Positions 1 to 8,362 of a stretch of 64,000 bases of DNA are shown here, in pieces (positions within the stretch are counted from its first letter, which is position 1; each line of letters starts with the position of its first letter). The stretch comes from an uncultured Bacteroidota bacterium. GTDB lineage: Bacteria > Bacteroidota > Bacteroidia > JABEUT01. A program made the translations under genes and the position numbers. The stretch spans positions 1-64,000 of the forward strand of contig CAIWVW010000004.1 of assembly GCA_903916255.1 (NCBI GenBank), read 5' to 3'. The notes under the pieces are model-generated. The model was not told where the DNA came from, did not search any database, and saw only the letters and a list, made by a program, of their open reading frames with translations.

Positions 1-32
1 CGCCACAGCTCCTAAAAAAACTCCTCTTGTCT

Positions 33-60
33 GTCATTCCGAACGAAGTGAGGAATCTTA
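33..60. repeat. REP-like half repeat
   Basis: The stretch GTCATTCCGAACGAAG...GAATCT resembles one arm of the dispersed GTCATTGCGAG...AATCTC palindromic repeats found between genes in many bacterial genomes. A related full palindrome lies at 724-811, so the comEA-like gene is bracketed by two members. No partner arm is visible here, possibly because it is cut by the window edge. The match is by eye. Confidence 0.5.
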
Positions 61-79
61 ATAAGGATTATTAATAAAG

Positions 80-700
80 ATGAAAGATACCTGGAAAGAA
101 TATATAGCTTTTAATAAGAAGCAACGAAATGGCATACTTGTGTTATTGTCACTTATCGGGATTCTTATAATCTATCTTTTCGTTGCAGATTATTTTCCTC
201 TCGGTTCTAAGCAAGTAGATTTCTCTTCATTTAAAATGGAAATTCAAAATGCAGGTGTAAACACGCTTACGGGTAACTTGAATAGTGCTCCAACTGCTTT
301 GAAAATGGATATTAACTCGGCTGACACAAATGCTCTGATGACTATTCCGCATATGAGCTCCTATTGTGCCGGAATGATTGTGCGCTACCGTAAAAAACTG
401 GGTGGATATTACAACACAAAGCAACTTAGGGAAGTATGGGGAATGGATAGTGTAATATTTAATTCAACAATATCTAAAGTGCGTGCAGATAGTTTATTGC
501 TTCACAAAATAAATATCAATACTGCCGACGTTAAGCAACTGGCATATCATCCCTATATACGCTATTATTTGGCAAAAGCCATCGTAAATTACCGCGAAGA
601 GCATGGGTTGTTCGAGTCATTGGCTGCACTGCATAAAATGGCAGCCATTGATGACAGTACATATGATAGAATTGCACCATATTTAACGGTGGGGGAATAA
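80..700 (+). CDS. ComEA-like helix-hairpin-helix protein
   Basis: A 206-residue membrane-anchored protein with tandem helix-hairpin-helix units. Residues about 18-38 form one hydrophobic segment (GILVLLSLIGILIIYLF), which suggests the rest lies outside the cytoplasm. Two related units follow, at about 75-120 (starting DINSADTNALMTIP) and about 142-190 (starting ININTADVKQLAYHP). Each has the INxAD start and a later YR.. segment typical of ComEA-type domains, which bind DNA without sequence preference. ComEA proteins act as DNA receptors in natural transformation, but many Bacteroidota HhH proteins of this form have no tested role. It stands alone between two repeat elements, so context does not help. 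The fold is clear and the role is inferred. Confidence 0.75.
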   Translation: MKDTWKEYIAFNKKQRNGILVLLSLIGILIIYLFVADYFPLGSKQVDFSSFKMEIQNAGVNTLTGNLNSAPTALKMDINSADTNALMTIPHMSSYCAGMIVRYRKKLGGYYNTKQLREVWGMDSVIFNSTISKVRADSLLLHKININTADVKQLAYHPYIRYYLAKAIVNYREEHGLFESLAALHKMAAIDDSTYDRIAPYLTVGE

Positions 701-723
701 ATAATATAGTTTTAGATGCTGAA

Positions 724-811
724 GAGATTGCTTCGTTCCCCGCAATGTCGTTAGAGTGTAAAAGTGGCCTGCAGAGCGGTGAGTCGTCATTGCGAGTAAG
801 GAAGCAATCTC
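724..811. repeat. REP-like palindromic element
   Basis: An 88-bp inverted repeat with arms GAGATTGCTTCGTTCC... (724-747) and ...GGAAGCAATCTC (788-811). The arms pair over 24 positions with only a few mismatches. The sequence matches the widespread GTCATTGCGAG/GCAATCTC intergenic repeat family. It lies between the comEA-like gene and the converging GT9 gene and could fold into a long RNA hairpin. It may also act as a transcription barrier there. Confidence 0.65.
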
Positions 812-832
812 ATTTATTCGGGAAGTGAATCT

Positions 833-1813
833 TCAAGACAACTTTTCCACCAGTTGTTCCGCCTGTATAGTTTCTGCACACTTAAAATGTTTTTGAGGGC
901 AAGCTTTATAGCCATGCAATCCGCAGGGGCGGCAATCCAGTTTTTCTTTTGTTTCAACTACAAACGATTTGTCGGATAATGGCCCGAAGCCGAATGCAGG
1001 AACCGTAGAACAAAATACAGCCGTTGCCGGGGCATTTATAGAAGATGCTATATGCAATGGGGCTGAATCGTTAGAATAATTCATAATACCATCTTTCATA
1101 AGGGCCGCCGATTGAAGGAAAGTAAGTTTCCCTGCAAGATTTGTGATGTTTTTATTAGACGAGGAATCAATAATCCGATTGCATAGGTCTTTATCCGAAG
1201 GAGCGCCAATGAGGTATATGACATATCCTGAAAGTGTATTTAAAAACTCCACCCATTTGTGTGCAGGAAATTGCTTGGTGAACCAAACAGAAGAGGGTGC
1301 AATACATATATATATGCCTTTTTTATATTCTTTCACACTGTCAAAATCAGCTACAGTAGGGTAGAGGCGGGGTTTTACTAATGTTGTATCAGTAAAAGAA
1401 ATTATCAGTTCAAGGTTCCGTTCCACTTCATGTTTTCCGTTTCCAATTATATGCTTTATTTTTTTCGTATAGCAAAATGAAAATGGGTTTTTATCGAACC
1501 CGATTTTTTCTTTGGCACCCGATAAAAATGTAATTAATCCCGAACTGGCAAACCGTTGCAAATTAATCACCATATCATATCTTGTGCGTCTAACCTCTCC
1601 GATAATATTTAAAAGGTTGCTGTTTTTATTTGTTTTTTTATCCCAAACAAGCAGCTTATTTAAAAACGGGTGGCCTGTAAAAAGCGATTCATTGCCCTTG
1701 CGGAGCAGGAAATCAATCGTTGCCTCGGGGTAATGCTGATGCAACTTCTCGATTACCGGTGTTGCAAGTACAACATCGCCAATAAACGCCGTTTGAATTA
1801 CAAGAATTTTCAA
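833..1813 (-). CDS. Glycosyltransferase family 9 (heptosyltransferase-like)
   Basis: A 326-residue protein starting MKILVIQTAFIGDVVLATPVIEKL, the classic N-terminus of the GT9 family (ADP-heptose:LPS heptosyltransferases RfaF/WaaC/WaaQ). The C-terminal half has the donor-binding stretch NYSNDSAPLHIASSINAPATAV. A Cys-rich tail (CRPCGLHGYKACP...FKC) is common in Bacteroidota members. Such enzymes add a sugar, often heptose, to lipopolysaccharide core on the cytoplasmic face of the inner membrane. The length is normal. No other LPS core gene is adjacent, so the exact sugar and acceptor cannot be named. Confidence 0.85.
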   Translation of the reverse strand: MKILVIQTAFIGDVVLATPVIEKLHQHYPEATIDFLLRKGNESLFTGHPFLNKLLVWDKKTNKNSNLLNIIGEVRRTRYDMVINLQRFASSGLITFLSGAKEKIGFDKNPFSFCYTKKIKHIIGNGKHEVERNLELIISFTDTTLVKPRLYPTVADFDSVKEYKKGIYICIAPSSVWFTKQFPAHKWVEFLNTLSGYVIYLIGAPSDKDLCNRIIDSSSNKNITNLAGKLTFLQSAALMKDGIMNYSNDSAPLHIASSINAPATAVFCSTVPAFGFGPLSDKSFVVETKEKLDCRPCGLHGYKACPQKHFKCAETIQAEQLVEKLS

Positions 1814-1859
1814 GCTCTGTTTTTAAAACTTTAAGAGGATGAAGATACATATAAATAAA

Positions 1860-1890
1860 AAAGCCCCCGATATTTATTGCCGGGAGCTTT
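1860..1890 (-). terminator. Rho-independent terminator after the 337-aa OMP gene
   Basis: On the minus strand the arms AAAGCTCCCG and CGGGGGCTTT pair with one mismatch around an 11-nt loop and are followed by TTTTATT. It sits 28 bp past the stop of the 1918-2931 gene and just upstream of the GT9 start, which separates the two transcripts. Confidence 0.8.
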
Positions 1891-1917
1891 TATATAAAAT
1901 GTTACAAGAGCTTATTG

Positions 1918-2931
1918 TTACTTAGCACTGCTGCCGCCGCCGAAATTAAAATGAACACCGATGGTAATACCCCATGAACTAAAAGGCAAATAGGTATTAT
2001 TGGCATTGCGGCTATTGGTTTCAGATACATTCTCTGTGGTAGCCGTAGTGGTAATGGTTTCTGAACTTGTTCCGTTGCCGCCATTATAATTAAACGTACT
2101 GGCTGTACCGTTAAAGACTTCGGTACCGTTTTTAGCATTAGTATTAGTTGAAATGGAACTGCCATATGTAGTAGTGGTGGTGGTATTATCAGTAAGAGTA
2201 CCGCCGAGACCAGTTTCTGTTTCTGTAGAGGTATATATGTCTTTGCCCGGGGACCAATTTTGAAGGTTACATGCAACTTCCCCAAAAATTCCAATTTTAT
2301 CGGACAGGGAATACATGATACCTAATGCTCCGTGAAATCCGATAATCATGCCACCGCTATAAGTATCGGTAGATGTTTGAGAAAGAATGCCTACGTTAGA
2401 ACCAAAATCTTCAGTTCCGGACATTGTGTTATCTACTACATAAGTGGGGAATCCTATCACAAGGCCCGTAACCATATAAGGGCGCATTTTATCGCCATCA
2501 TCTCCAGCCATTATGCGAAGTGATGGAGTTAAGCTAAATAAACCCGCTTTTATGGTAGTTGTACCTGTGCCTGATCCTGCTGATGCTCCTCCAAGTGTAT
2601 CTGCTTGATATGCTTGTGTTTGGGTCGTGGCAATACTGTTAGTGAACTTATCGGCAATACCGAGTTCAATCCCAACATTTTTGTTCAGCATATAGCCGAT
2701 ATGCACTCCCACGCTTACACCTGAGCCGCCTGAATATGAACTGCCAGTAACAGTCCCACTACTCCCACTACTGGTACCCAGGGTGGTGCTTGAAGCAGGA
2801 TATGGATTGGCCTGAACGCATGAAGGGAATCCGTATCCTACGCCCAATCCGGCATAAAGCCCTTGCGCTTGTGTGTTTAAATTTGCAAAGCAGAGTCCTG
2901 CAACTGCAACAAGAATAGATAATTTTTTCAT
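1918..2931 (-). CDS. Outer-membrane beta-barrel protein with Ser/Thr/Gly/Asn-rich loops
   Basis: A 337-residue exported protein. Residues 1-22 are a signal peptide (MKKLSILVAVAGLCFANLNTQAQ, cleavage near AQA-Q). Alternating strand patterns such as GLYAGLGVGYGF, SVGVHIGYMLNKNVGIELGI and SSWGITIGVHFNFG fit an 8-stranded OmpA/OmpX-type barrel. Two low-complexity stretches, about residues 43-72 and 235-305, are made almost only of Ser, Thr, Gly and Asn and are probably surface loops. It carries its own promoter-like box and terminator, so it is probably transcribed alone. The next gene encodes a second barrel protein. The function is unknown. Confidence 0.75.
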   Translation of the reverse strand: MKKLSILVAVAGLCFANLNTQAQGLYAGLGVGYGFPSCVQANPYPASSTTLGTSSGSSGTVTGSSYSGGSGVSVGVHIGYMLNKNVGIELGIADKFTNSIATTQTQAYQADTLGGASAGSGTGTTTIKAGLFSLTPSLRIMAGDDGDKMRPYMVTGLVIGFPTYVVDNTMSGTEDFGSNVGILSQTSTDTYSGGMIIGFHGALGIMYSLSDKIGIFGEVACNLQNWSPGKDIYTSTETETGLGGTLTDNTTTTTTYGSSISTNTNAKNGTEVFNGTASTFNYNGGNGTSSETITTTATTENVSETNSRNANNTYLPFSSWGITIGVHFNFGGGSSAK

Positions 2932-2957
2932 GATGTTGTGTTTGGTTATTAATGAGG

Positions 2958-2965
2958 CAAAAATA
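2958..2965 (-). promoter_or_regulatory. Bacteroidota -7 promoter box for the 337-aa OMP gene
   Basis: On the minus strand the octamer TATTTTTG fits TAnnTTTG, 26 bp before the ATG at 2931. No convincing -33 TTTG is seen at the usual spacing. Confidence 0.35.
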
Positions 2966-3080
2966 AGTACAATTGTAAAGGTAAAAGATAAAGATAAAAG
3001 AATCTTATTAATACTCTTTTGTTCATATATTGTATGAAAGTGGAGCTGGTAAACTGAGGTTTGGTGAGCATGGTCACATA

Positions 3081-3117
3081 AACAGAAAAACCCGGCATAT
3101 TGCCGGGTTTTTCTGTT
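3081..3117 (-). terminator. Perfect long-stem terminator after the 247-aa OMP gene
   Basis: The arms AACAGAAAAACCCGGCA and TGCCGGGTTTTTCTGTT are perfect reverse complements around a 3-nt TAT loop. With A and T runs on both sides it can stop transcription in either direction. It lies 16 bp beyond the stop of the 3134-3877 gene. Confidence 0.9.
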
Positions 3118-3133
3118 TAAAATACTTAAATAC

Positions 3134-3877
3134 TTAAAACTTAAAGCTGATACCTAAATTCAGATAGTTTGACGATACAAAACTGGCTGAATATCCATCG
3201 TTAGAAACGGTGCAACGGAAATACTGTACTTCGAACCAGGCTCCAACGTGGTCGCTGAAAAAATAACGTGCACCCACAAATAAGCCATATTCAAGGCCTG
3301 CGGTTCCGAATGTTCCTGAACTGCCTTCAAAGTTAGGGTCGGTGGAGGTAGAAGTTGTAGTTCCGAATAAATCGCAATAACCTAATCCGATACCTGCATA
3401 AGGGTCCAGCTTATCGGTAGAAGCAAGGTGGTATGCTCCTCGAAGATTAAATTGCATTAATGAAACGGAAGCTTTGTCGGTTTCAGTAAAATTTTCAATG
3501 GTATATTGATATGTATTCGGATTGTAAACTACATCTTGCGTAGTATAGGTATCTGTTGCACTTGCACCTTGGTATGAAAAACCAAACCCAATACCAATAT
3601 GGTCAGATACTGCTTTTTCTCCTTTAATTTCAATAGCAGGGCCAACACTTGAACTATAGCCTGAACCTACAGCATCTCCTTCCGTGCTTCCTACAAATCC
3701 TACTCCAATATCTGTAAACTTGTCGCCTTCGGCAAATGCACCGTCTCCAACACCGCTATTGGCTGCACCGCTGCTGCTGTAGCTATTGCCACTGGTATGA
3801 TACTGCGCATAGGATGCGTTGCTGAAACACAAAAATGCTCCCGCAAATAAAGTTAAAAATAAAGTTTTTGTTTTCAT
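3134..3877 (-). CDS. Outer-membrane beta-barrel protein
   Basis: A 247-residue exported protein with a signal peptide at about residues 1-24 (ending NASYAQ). The mature part shows amphipathic strands (DHIGIGFGFSYQG, YAGIGLGYCDLFG, YGLFVGARYFFSDHVGAWFEVQYF). It ends in YLNLGISFKF, with the terminal Phe that the BAM complex recognises. The size fits an OmpX/OmpW-type 8-stranded barrel. It has its own terminator at 3081-3117 and a candidate -7 box at 3908-3915, so it is probably monocistronic. It resembles the downstream 337-residue barrel only in overall design. The role is unknown. Confidence 0.78.
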   Translation of the reverse strand: MKTKTLFLTLFAGAFLCFSNASYAQYHTSGNSYSSSGAANSGVGDGAFAEGDKFTDIGVGFVGSTEGDAVGSGYSSSVGPAIEIKGEKAVSDHIGIGFGFSYQGASATDTYTTQDVVYNPNTYQYTIENFTETDKASVSLMQFNLRGAYHLASTDKLDPYAGIGLGYCDLFGTTTSTSTDPNFEGSSGTFGTAGLEYGLFVGARYFFSDHVGAWFEVQYFRCTVSNDGYSASFVSSNYLNLGISFKF

Positions 3878-3907
3878 GTGAATAGTAAATTAGTTATTAA
3901 TGAAGGA

Positions 3908-3915
3908 CAAAGCTA
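3908..3915 (-). promoter_or_regulatory. -7 promoter box for the 247-aa OMP gene
   Basis: On the minus strand TAGCTTTG fits TAnnTTTG, 30 bp upstream of the start at 3877. The -33 element is unclear. Confidence 0.35.
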
Positions 3916-4024
3916 ATAGATATTTTGAATTTGAAGAAATTAATTCACAAAAATTAATAATGATTTCAAAATGGAATTTATTATCTTGAATAATGGCAGT
4001 AAAATGTCAACATATCCATAAATA

Positions 4025-4054
4025 AAAAAGCCTCCGAATTTTCGGAGGCTTTTT
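4025..4054 (-). terminator. Terminator of the groESL operon
   Basis: The arms AAAAAGCCTCCGAA and TTCGGAGGCTTTTT pair perfectly over 14 bp around a 2-nt loop. It lies 18 bp past the groEL stop, with a T run in the groEL direction. Confidence 0.92.
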
Positions 4055-4072
4055 ATACGAGTAATGAAGAAA

Positions 4073-5707
4073 TTACATCATATCACCGCCCATGCCGCCC
4101 ATTGGTGGCATAGCTGGCTTATCCTTTTCTTTTTCTTCTGCCAATACACATTCGGTAGTAAGAATCATGCCTGCAATAGATGCCGCATTCTCAAGCGCTA
4201 CGCGGGTAACCTTGGTAGGGTCGATTACACCTGCGGCAATCAGGTTCTCATACTTTTCGGTGCGTGCATTAAATCCGAAATCGCCTTTGCCTTCTTTCAC
4301 TTTTTGGCAAACTACAGCTCCATCCATAGAACCGGAATTGGCTACAATCTGGCGAAGCGGTTCTTCCAGTGCACGGCGAATGATAGCAATACCGGTGTTT
4401 TCATCATCGTTGCTGCCTTTCAGCTTTTCGATAGATTCAACAGCGCGGATATAAGCTACGCCTCCACCTGCAACAATACCTTCTTCCACTGCTGCACGGG
4501 TTGCATGCAAAGCATCATCAACGCGGTCTTTCTTTTCTTTCATTTCCACTTCGGTAGCTGCGCCAACATATAATACGGCAACACCTCCGGCTAATTTAGC
4601 CAAACGTTCCTGCAGTTTTTCTTTGTCGTAGTCGGATGTGGTATTTTCGATTTGTGCTTTAATTTGGTTTACACGGGCTGTAATATCAGCCTTTTTGCCT
4701 GCACCGCCAACAATGGTTGTATTGTCCTTGTCAATGGTGATTTTTTCAGCGCTGCCGAGGTAAGAAAGGTCAGCATTTTCCAATTTGTATCCGCCTTCTT
4801 CCGAAATAAATACACCTTTGGTTAATATAGCGATATCTTCCAGCATCGATTTCCTTCTATCGCCAAAGCCGGGAGCCTTAACAGCAGCAATCTTCAATGA
4901 ACCGCGGATTTTATTCACCACAAGGGTAGCCAAAGCTTCTCCGTCGATATCTTCAGCAATAATTAAAAGCGGACGGCCGGTTTGTACTGATTTTTCAAGC
5001 ACAGGGAGAAGTTCTTTCATGTTGGAAAGCTTCTTTTCATAAATCAGAATGTATGGGTTTTCCAGAACGGCTTCCATCTTTTCTGCATTGGTAACAAAGT
5101 AAGGAGAAATATATCCCCTGTCGAATTGCATACCTTCCACAATTTCAACGGTGGTTTCAGTTCCACGGGCTTCCTCAACTGTTATAACACCTTCTTTCTT
5201 CACTTTTGCCATTGCATTGGCAATAAGTTTTCCGATAGAATTGTCATTATTGGCAGAAATGGTGGCAACCTGTTCAATCTTACTGTTATCGTCACCAACT
5301 GATTTGGACTGTTTCTTAAGGTCGGCAACAATAGCTTCAACAGCTTTGTCGATACCTCTTTTCAAATCCATTGGGTTAGCGCCTGCGGTTACGTTTTTTA
5401 AACCTGCCGTTAAAATAGCTTGTGCCAAAACGGTAGCGGTAGTAGTTCCATCGCCTGCAATGTCAGCAGTTTTGGAAGCAACTTCTTTCAAAATTTGCGC
5501 CCCCATATTCTGAACCGGGTCAGAAAGTTCAATTTCTTTTGCAACGGTAACACCATCTTTAGTGATGATAGGTGAACCGAATTTTTTGTCGATAATAACA
5601 TTACGACCCTTAGGGCCTAAGGTTACTTTTACCGCATCAGCAAGAGCGTCTGCTCCTTTCTTAATTGCATCGCGGGCTTTCAGGTCAAAAATTATGTCTT
5701 TAGCCAT
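4073..5707 (-). CDS. groEL: Chaperonin GroEL (60 kDa)
   Basis: A 544-residue group I chaperonin. It forms the double heptamer ring that folds cytosolic proteins with ATP and GroES. Visible signatures are the equatorial stretch [18 protein letters not shown], the nucleotide motif [12 protein letters not shown] with the conserved Asp, [10 protein letters not shown] near residue 410, and the Gly-Met-rich C-terminal tail ([11 protein letters not shown]) that lines the cavity floor. The length is normal for the family. It follows groES by 108 bp of A+T-rich DNA and ends at a strong terminator, giving a two-gene operon. Transcription probably starts from the sigma-54-like site before groES. Confidence 0.99.
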   Translation of the reverse strand: MAKDIIFDLKARDAIKKGADALADAVKVTLGPKGRNVIIDKKFGSPIITKDGVTVAKEIELSDPVQNMGAQILKEVASKTADIAGDGTTTATVLAQAILTAGLKNVTAGANPMDLKRGIDKAVEAIVADLKKQSKSVGDDNSKIEQVATISANNDNSIGKLIANAMAKVKKEGVITVEEARGTETTVEIVEGMQFDRGYISPYFVTNAEKMEAVLENPYILIYEKKLSNMKELLPVLEKSVQTGRPLLIIAEDIDGEALATLVVNKIRGSLKIAAVKAPGFGDRRKSMLEDIAILTKGVFISEEGGYKLENADLSYLGSAEKITIDKDNTTIVGGAGKKADITARVNQIKAQIENTTSDYDKEKLQERLAKLAGGVAVLYVGAATEVEMKEKKDRVDDALHATRAAVEEGIVAGGGVAYIRAVESIEKLKGSNDDENTGIAIIRRALEEPLRQIVANSGSMDGAVVCQKVKEGKGDFGFNARTEKYENLIAAGVIDPTKVTRVALENAASIAGMILTTECVLAEEKEKDKPAMPPMGGMGGDMM

Positions 5708-5815
5708 GTTTTTTTAAAATTTTAAATTGTTAATTGTCAATTGTTAATGTTTAAGAACTTATAAATACAAAGAGCAAATGAATTTCATTTACAATTTAGC
5801 ATTTACAATTTACTA

Positions 5816-6103
5816 TTAGTCGAAGTAACCAAGCAAGTCATCCTGGCGCATGATTTGGTACTCTTTACCTTCAATGGTAATTTCGGTACCGGAATATTTT
5901 CCATACAGAACCTTGTCACCTACTTTTACGGTCATAGGTTCATCTTTCTTTTTGCCGGCGCCTACTGCTACTACGACTCCCTTTTGGGGTTTTTCCTTTG
6001 CAGAATCCGGAATGATAATTCCTCCTGCTGTTTTTTCTTCAGCCTCAGCTACTTCCACGAGTACACGGTCGCCCTGAGGTACAAAATTTACTTTTTTTGC
6101 CAT
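5816..6103 (-). CDS. groES: Co-chaperonin GroES (10 kDa)
   Basis: A 95-residue co-chaperonin that forms the heptameric lid of GroEL. GDRVLVE near residue 12, the mobile loop [16 protein letters not shown], and the C-terminal [14 protein letters not shown] are all family hallmarks. It is the first gene of the groES-groEL operon. The upstream region has no CIRCE element (TTAGCACTC-N9-GAGTGCTAA), so HrcA control is unlikely here. A TGGCACG...TTGAT element is found instead at 6158-6173. Confidence 0.98.
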   Translation of the reverse strand: MAKKVNFVPQGDRVLVEVAEAEEKTAGGIIIPDSAKEKPQKGVVVAVGAGKKKDEPMTVKVGDKVLYGKYSGTEITIEGKEYQIMRQDDLLGYFD

Positions 6104-6157
6104 GGTTTTATTTTAAATTTAAGGTTAGGTATTTAATTGCTTTCTGATAAACCTCTA

Positions 6158-6173
6158 ATCAAATCTCGTGCCA
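6158..6173 (-). promoter_or_regulatory. Sigma-54-like (-24/-12) promoter of groESL
   Basis: The minus strand reads TGGCACGAGATTTGAT, which differs from the RpoN consensus TGGCACGRNNNTTGCW at only one fixed position (A instead of C in the -12 element). A start about 12 bp downstream would give a roughly 45-nt leader before groES at 6103. Two 12-bp direct repeats lie 30-95 bp upstream, where an enhancer-binding protein could bind. The element is seen in the sequence; sigma-54 use is inferred. Confidence 0.5.
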
Positions 6174-6202
6174 AACTTTTTTCAAGACAACTTGGCATCC
6201 TG

Positions 6203-6253
6203 AAATGACAGATTTTTTGGTAAAGGGCTGCGAAGATAGGAAAATGACAGATT
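6203..6253 (-). promoter_or_regulatory. Tandem 12-bp direct repeats upstream of groESL promoter
   Basis: AAATGACAGATT occurs exactly at 6203-6214 and again at 6242-6253, 39 bp apart. Both are upstream of the sigma-54-like element in the groES direction. They are candidate activator sites. They also lie just downstream of the neighbouring membrane-protein gene. Confidence 0.4.
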
Positions 6254-6268
6254 GGCCAGGTACAAACT

Positions 6269-6661
6269 TTAAGCACGAGCTGCTGTTGAAGCTCTGTGTT
6301 TACCTTGCTCGGTTGAGCGAGAGGGGCTTAGCAGTATTTCCATGATAACTACCTGTAAAAGAAATTGTGCACCGGTTACAATTCCGGCCAATGGGTTCTT
6401 AGCGAAAACATGAACAATGTTTGTTTGCAAAAGTACCCATGGGAATAGCATTATCAAAGGCATCAGATAAATAAACCATTTATACCCTCTGCGCAAAACA
6501 AACGAACAAACAATAAAAAGGGCAATAATGCCAATCATTTTTAAAGATGTTGTTCCGGCGGGAACAATGTCAAGAATTACAATATTCACTATTTTAAGAA
6601 TAGTAACAAAGATTAGCAGATTGGATGCGCGAATAAATTTTTCCGGAACTTTTGAAAACAT
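6269..6661 (-). CDS. Small membrane protein, unknown function
   Basis: About 130 residues with four hydrophobic segments (around LLIFVTILKIVNIVIL, IGIIALFIVCSFVL, FIYLMPLIMLFPWVLL and GIVTGAQFLLQVVIMEILL) and a basic C-terminal tail (STEQGKHRASTAARA). I do not recognise the family. The ORF track starts at a GTG (6694), but a TATTTTTG promoter box covers 6694-6701. Transcription therefore probably begins after that codon, and the ATG at 6661 (MFSKVPEKF) is the better start. It lies upstream of groES on the same strand, separated by the groES regulatory region. Confidence 0.6.
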   Translation of the reverse strand: MFSKVPEKFIRASNLLIFVTILKIVNIVILDIVPAGTTSLKMIGIIALFIVCSFVLRRGYKWFIYLMPLIMLFPWVLLQTNIVHVFAKNPLAGIVTGAQFLLQVVIMEILLSPSRSTEQGKHRASTAARA

Positions 6662-6693
6662 GAAAATAAATGAATTATGTGATAATAACATCA

Positions 6694-6701
6694 CAAAAAT
6701 A
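6694..6701 (-). promoter_or_regulatory. -7 promoter box for the small membrane protein
   Basis: Minus-strand TATTTTTG fits TAnnTTTG and overlaps the GTG proposed as start in the ORF track. This supports initiation at the ATG at 6661, with a leader of about 26 nt. Confidence 0.4.
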
Positions 6702-6896
6702 CAAAAAAATCACCGATAAAACCGAAAAACATGATTTAAGTCAGTATTAAATTTACTGTTCTTTGATTATCAATAACATAAAAACAATAAATTTAACAAT
6801 TAATTCATAAAAAACAGCCAATAAAGTATATTTAAAGCCAATACTTTACTATAATCGAAAATAATTCCGTAGAACAAAATCGGGTTGTAAAATAAA

Positions 6897-8171
6897 TTAT
6901 AAAGCCGGAAGCAGTTTTGCCTTCGCTTCGCCAAACCCGATTCTCAAATTGCCTTTTTGGCAATATCCTTTTACAATAATAGTATCACCATCCTGCAAAA
7001 ACTTTCGTTCTTGTCCGTTGGGCAGCGTTATGGGTTTGGAGCCGTTCCATGTCAATTCAAGCATGGAGCCGAATGAATCGGGTGTTGGCCCGCTGATTGT
7101 TCCGGATGCCATTAAATCGCCAACATTGATATTACAACCATTTATAGTGTGGTGGGCCAGTTGTTGCTCCATGGTCCAATAAAGGTGCTTATAGTTAGAT
7201 GTGCATATTTTAACGGCATCCGTATTCTCTGCTTGCAGCCATACCTCAAGGGTTATATCTATGGCTGTATTTTCATCAGCACGTTTTAAATAGGGTAATA
7301 CTTCCGGTTCCTGCGGAGGTGCTTGAGTACGGAATGGTTCAAGGGCTTCCAGAGTAACTATCCAGGGGGAAGTGGTGGAGGCAAAATTTTTAGCTAAAAA
7401 CGGGCCAAGCGGAACATATTCCCAACGCTGAATATCGCGGGCCGACCAGTCATTAAACAAGGTCATTCCAAAAATATAGTCATCGGCTTCTTTATTAGAA
7501 ACGGATTGCCCTGATTCAGTTTGTTTACCGATAATAAAAGCCATTTCCAATTCAAAATCCATAGCCTTTGAAGGGTAGAAGGCAGGTATATCAGACCCCG
7601 GAGGAGCTACCTGGCCTTTAGGACGATGAAAATTTTTGCCCGATACCATTATGGAGGAAGAGCGCCCGTGATAAGCCACCGGCAAATGGAGCCAATTTGG
7701 CAACAATGCATTTTTAGGGTCGCGGAACATAGAACCTACATTGGTGGCATGTTCTTTGCTGGAGTAAAAATCGGTATAATCGCCGACCTTTACAGGCATT
7801 AACAACTCCACTTCATTTATGTTGAACAAACATTTTGAAACGGCCTCCTTATCATCCCGCAGTTTTCCGTTGTCACTTTTTAATAAGGATTTAATCTGCT
7901 TGCGAACAGAGTGCCAAACAGGTTTCCCCAGCGCAATAAATTCGTTGAGGGAATCTTTATCGAAAATACCATTGGGCAATGAAATTTCGGAAAAAAACCC
8001 CAACCCCTGCAAAGCGGAAAGGTCTATTACATATTCGCCGATGGCGGTAGCTGCGGAAGCCCTGCCATTTTTATGTTTAATAATTCCCAACGGCAAATTA
8101 TAAATGGGGAAATCGGAATTATCCGGAACATTTATCCAGGAGGTAATTAAAATATCGTTCGTGTTATGCAT
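6897..8171 (-). CDS. fahA: Fumarylacetoacetase
   Basis: A 424-residue enzyme that splits 4-fumarylacetoacetate into fumarate and acetoacetate, the last step of tyrosine and homogentisate breakdown. The N-terminal SH3-like domain (residues about 20-115) is followed by the catalytic fold. DYTDFYSSKEHATNVG carries the metal-binding Asp and the catalytic His. DFELEMAFIIGK has the two metal-binding Glu, and NDWSARDIQRWEYVPLGPF the later Asp and the substrate region. The length and order match the eukaryote-like FAH family rather than the short FAH-domain hydrolases. No other tyrosine catabolism gene is nearby, and transcription appears independent. Confidence 0.96.
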   Translation of the reverse strand: MHNTNDILITSWINVPDNSDFPIYNLPLGIIKHKNGRASAATAIGEYVIDLSALQGLGFFSEISLPNGIFDKDSLNEFIALGKPVWHSVRKQIKSLLKSDNGKLRDDKEAVSKCLFNINEVELLMPVKVGDYTDFYSSKEHATNVGSMFRDPKNALLPNWLHLPVAYHGRSSSIMVSGKNFHRPKGQVAPPGSDIPAFYPSKAMDFELEMAFIIGKQTESGQSVSNKEADDYIFGMTLFNDWSARDIQRWEYVPLGPFLAKNFASTTSPWIVTLEALEPFRTQAPPQEPEVLPYLKRADENTAIDITLEVWLQAENTDAVKICTSNYKHLYWTMEQQLAHHTINGCNINVGDLMASGTISGPTPDSFGSMLELTWNGSKPITLPNGQERKFLQDGDTIIVKGYCQKGNLRIGFGEAKAKLLPAL

Positions 8172-8225
8172 TCAGTAAATTATAAAATGCAAAATTATCT
8201 TTATTCTTATTAGTCGGTAAAGAAC

Positions 8226-8233
8226 TACATTTG
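8226..8233 (+). promoter_or_regulatory. -7 promoter box for the exopolysaccharide cluster
   Basis: TACATTTG fits TAnnTTTG and lies 130 bp before the GTG start of the asnB-like gene. The leader between them holds an inverted repeat at 8271-8288. Confidence 0.4.
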
Positions 8234-8270
8234 CAGAGTAATGAATTTATTGGGAGGCAGAGGCCATTTT

Positions 8271-8288
8271 ATATGATGTATATCATAT
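8271..8288. promoter_or_regulatory. Inverted repeat in the leader of the exopolysaccharide cluster
   Basis: ATATGAT-GTAT-ATCATAT is a perfect 7-bp inverted repeat with a 4-bp spacer, placed between the candidate promoter and the first gene. Its A+T-rich symmetric form suits a protein operator better than an RNA hairpin. The function is inferred. Confidence 0.35.
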
Positions 8289-8362
8289 CCTTTCAATAGG
8301 TAAGTTAGTAGTTTGCCTAATTAATTAAAGAACCGACCCAGACCCCTAATGTATATAGCTTA

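Noticed and set aside
1902-2294. 130-residue minus-strand ORF inside the 337-residue OMP gene
   Set aside because: It is a shifted frame of the Ser/Thr-rich repeats; the signal peptide and barrel pattern belong to the other frame.
4064-5513. Plus-strand ORFs of 85-169 residues opposite groEL
   Set aside because: They are shadows of a fully conserved chaperonin gene and have no domain of their own.
6104-6268. CIRCE operator upstream of groES
   Set aside because: Looked for TTAGCACTC-N9-GAGTGCTAA and near forms on both strands; none is present.
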